Shown piece by piece: positions 6,066 to 6,992 of a stretch of 6,992 nucleotides of DNA. A program made the position numbers and the translations under genes. The notes beneath the pieces are model-generated. The model did no database searches and had not been told where the DNA came from. It saw only the letters and a list, made by a program, of their open reading frames with translations. Position 1 is the stretch's first letter. The number at the start of each line of letters is the position of its first letter. Source of the stretch: Synergistaceae bacterium (lineage in GTDB: Bacteria > Synergistota > Synergistia > Synergistales > Aminobacteriaceae); assembly GCA_017455085.1 (NCBI GenBank), contig JAFTBT010000123.1, positions 1 through 6,992 of the forward strand. The letters are read 5' to 3'.

Positions 6066-6161
6066 TTAATATTCGCCTGTCTCGGTGTCGCTGCCGCTGC
6101 TACTGATTACGTCTTCGCCTTCAAAACGTACTACTGTCATTTCGAGTTCTTCGTACTTCAT
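6066..6161 (-). CDS. 31-residue acidic small protein
   Basis: A short gene that standard length cut-offs would miss. It begins MKYEELEMTVVRFEGEDVI (1-19), continues with a serine/glycine stretch SSSGS (20-24), then an acidic DTETGEY end (25-31) and TAA. It has no cysteine, signal peptide or membrane segment. GGAGGTG at 6168-6174 lies 6 nt before the ATG, the strongest ribosome binding site in the window. The frame sits 30 bp after the stop of the surface-protein gene and before a good terminator, so it is the last gene of that unit. From memory, short proteins starting MKYE-x-P/L-E-x-E and reaching a DVI-x-[ST]S motif recur in gut anaerobes beside exported-protein genes, but I know no function for them. 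It could be a secreted or processed peptide, or a small regulator of its neighbour; neither is shown here. Confidence 0.75.
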   Translation of the reverse strand: MKYEELEMTVVRFEGEDVISSSGSDTETGEY

Positions 6162-6167
6162 AGTTTT

Positions 6168-6174
6168 CACCTCC
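6168..6174 (-). promoter_or_regulatory. Near-perfect ribosome binding site for the small protein
   Basis: Minus-strand GGAGGTG pairs fully with the 3' end of 16S rRNA and stands 6 nt before the ATG at 6161. This is the main evidence that the 31-codon frame is translated. Confidence 0.8.
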
Positions 6175-6191
6175 AGTCCTGTATATACTCA

Positions 6192-6992
6192 TCACTGCCC
6201 TGTAGCAGCTCGGTATGCCATGTTCGTGGTGTAGTACTTGTACAGGGCCGTAACTGTCCGTTTTTCGTCAGCTTGAGCGTTCGAGTTGTTCAGCACCAAA
6301 TTCACGTACGAGAACACAGACACTTTCACGTTGAACTCTTTCCCATTGCCGATGACCTTCACAGTATATGTATCCGAAAGTTTGTGCGCAGATATATTTG
6401 GTATTTCGACCTTGTAGCGATTCCTGTCTGAGTAGTATATCGCATCATTGGCGGTGCTTCCCGGAATATATGCGGCAATCGAGCCTGTGTAGCCGTCCTC
6501 AGGATAGATATACAGGTTAATCGTTGTGTCAGCATCAAGATTCAGGCTGAACCCTATGCGGTTAATGCCAGACCCTTCCGGAACATCCCTCACAATAGCG
6601 TTGCCGTCAACTGCCACCCTAGCCTCCTCAAAGTCAGCATCAGTGTACTCATTCGCGCAGTCAATCGCTATGTGATCCGTGCCGAGTTTCCAGCCGTTCA
6701 TGCGGGAAAGATATAGCTGTGCATAGTGTCCGAAATCCTTGATAGCCTCGATCAAATCGTGTTCTGCACCGGAACTGTTTGCTAGGGCAGTGTCAATATA
6801 TTCCTTCGCGGAATATTCGTGCGTGACGGTCTTGCCGTCTCCGTAGTTGAACGTTGCAGTGATCTTGTCGGCCATCTGTACGGAATTGATGTAGCACCTG
6901 AAACCGTAGTATGTCTTCTTCTTGTTCATGAACTCTGGATCGAAGTACTGGGAAACGTTCGATTTGTCTCCGGCAATGTCGAAGTCCATGTA
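6192..6992 (-). CDS. C-terminal part of a probable large exported or surface protein (5' end outside window)
   Basis: The frame runs off the right edge without a stop: the codon before the Met at 6989 is TAC (Tyr), so this Met is probably internal and the start is not in view. The 266 visible codons show two regions (numbered from that Met). The first (24-92) has strands such as YYGFRCYINSVQMADKITAT and FNYGDGKTVTHEYSAKEYID, then a helix ending FGHYAQLYLSRMNGW. The second (about 140-225) is a beta-sandwich-like stretch, with GFSLNLDADTTINLYIYP and VEIPNISAHKLSDTYTVKV, followed by a tyrosine-rich helix VTALYKYYTTNMAYR. I recall this arrangement at the C-termini of large secreted proteins of gut Clostridia, where its function is unknown. 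The signal peptide and any repeats would lie beyond the window. It is followed by the 31-residue gene. Confidence 0.75.
   Translation of the reverse strand, partial: YMDFDIAGDKSNVSQYFDPEFMNKKKTYYGFRCYINSVQMADKITATFNYGDGKTVTHEYSAKEYIDTALANSSGAEHDLIEAIKDFGHYAQLYLSRMNGWKLGTDHIAIDCANEYTDADFEEARVAVDGNAIVRDVPEGSGINRIGFSLNLDADTTINLYIYPEDGYTGSIAAYIPGSTANDAIYYSDRNRYKVEIPNISAHKLSDTYTVKVIGNGKEFNVKVSVFSYVNLVLNNSNAQADEKRTVTALYKYYTTNMAYRAATGQ

Overview
The window looks like chromosomal DNA of an anaerobic, gut- or rumen-type bacterium of about 50% G+C. My best guess is a Synergistota member. This rests on a DUF501 gene next to an S1-domain gene, a DUF268 methyltransferase-like gene, and two uncharacterised proteins that I only loosely associate with that phylum. 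No rRNA, tRNA or taxonomic marker is present, so the assignment is tentative. I see no CRISPR array, transposase, integrase or phage gene.

Layout from left to right. (1) A small four-CxxC zinc-ribbon protein (32-289, +), with a weak terminator after it. (2) A convergent DUF268 gene (365-1153, -). Its leader carries eight perfect copies of a 7-bp repeat, just downstream of a good sigma70-type promoter. (3) A minus-strand pair, gpmA (2582-3328) then a class I/II aminotransferase (1346-2554), 27 bp apart, with a promoter upstream of gpmA and a hairpin after the aminotransferase. (4) A 220-bp divergent promoter region. (5) A plus-strand run of four genes: two tightly linked proteins of unknown function (3549-4100 and 4103-4687), an S1-domain protein with a long basic low-complexity tail (4723-5409), and a DUF501 protein (5436-6020). 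(6) A convergent minus-strand unit entering from the right edge. It holds the C-terminal part of a probable large exported or surface protein (6192-6992, 5' end missing), then a 31-codon gene with a near-perfect ribosome binding site (6066-6161). A hairpin terminator follows, whose stem includes the last two bases of the DUF501 stop codon.

Working together: gpmA and the aminotransferase are central metabolism (lower glycolysis and amino-acid transamination). The four-gene plus-strand run may be an RNA-associated module, because it contains an S1 protein and a strongly basic unknown protein, but that is inference. The points most worth a second look are the small peptide gene next to the surface protein, the heptanucleotide array in the DUF268 leader, and the pair of unknown genes ahead of the S1 and DUF501 genes.
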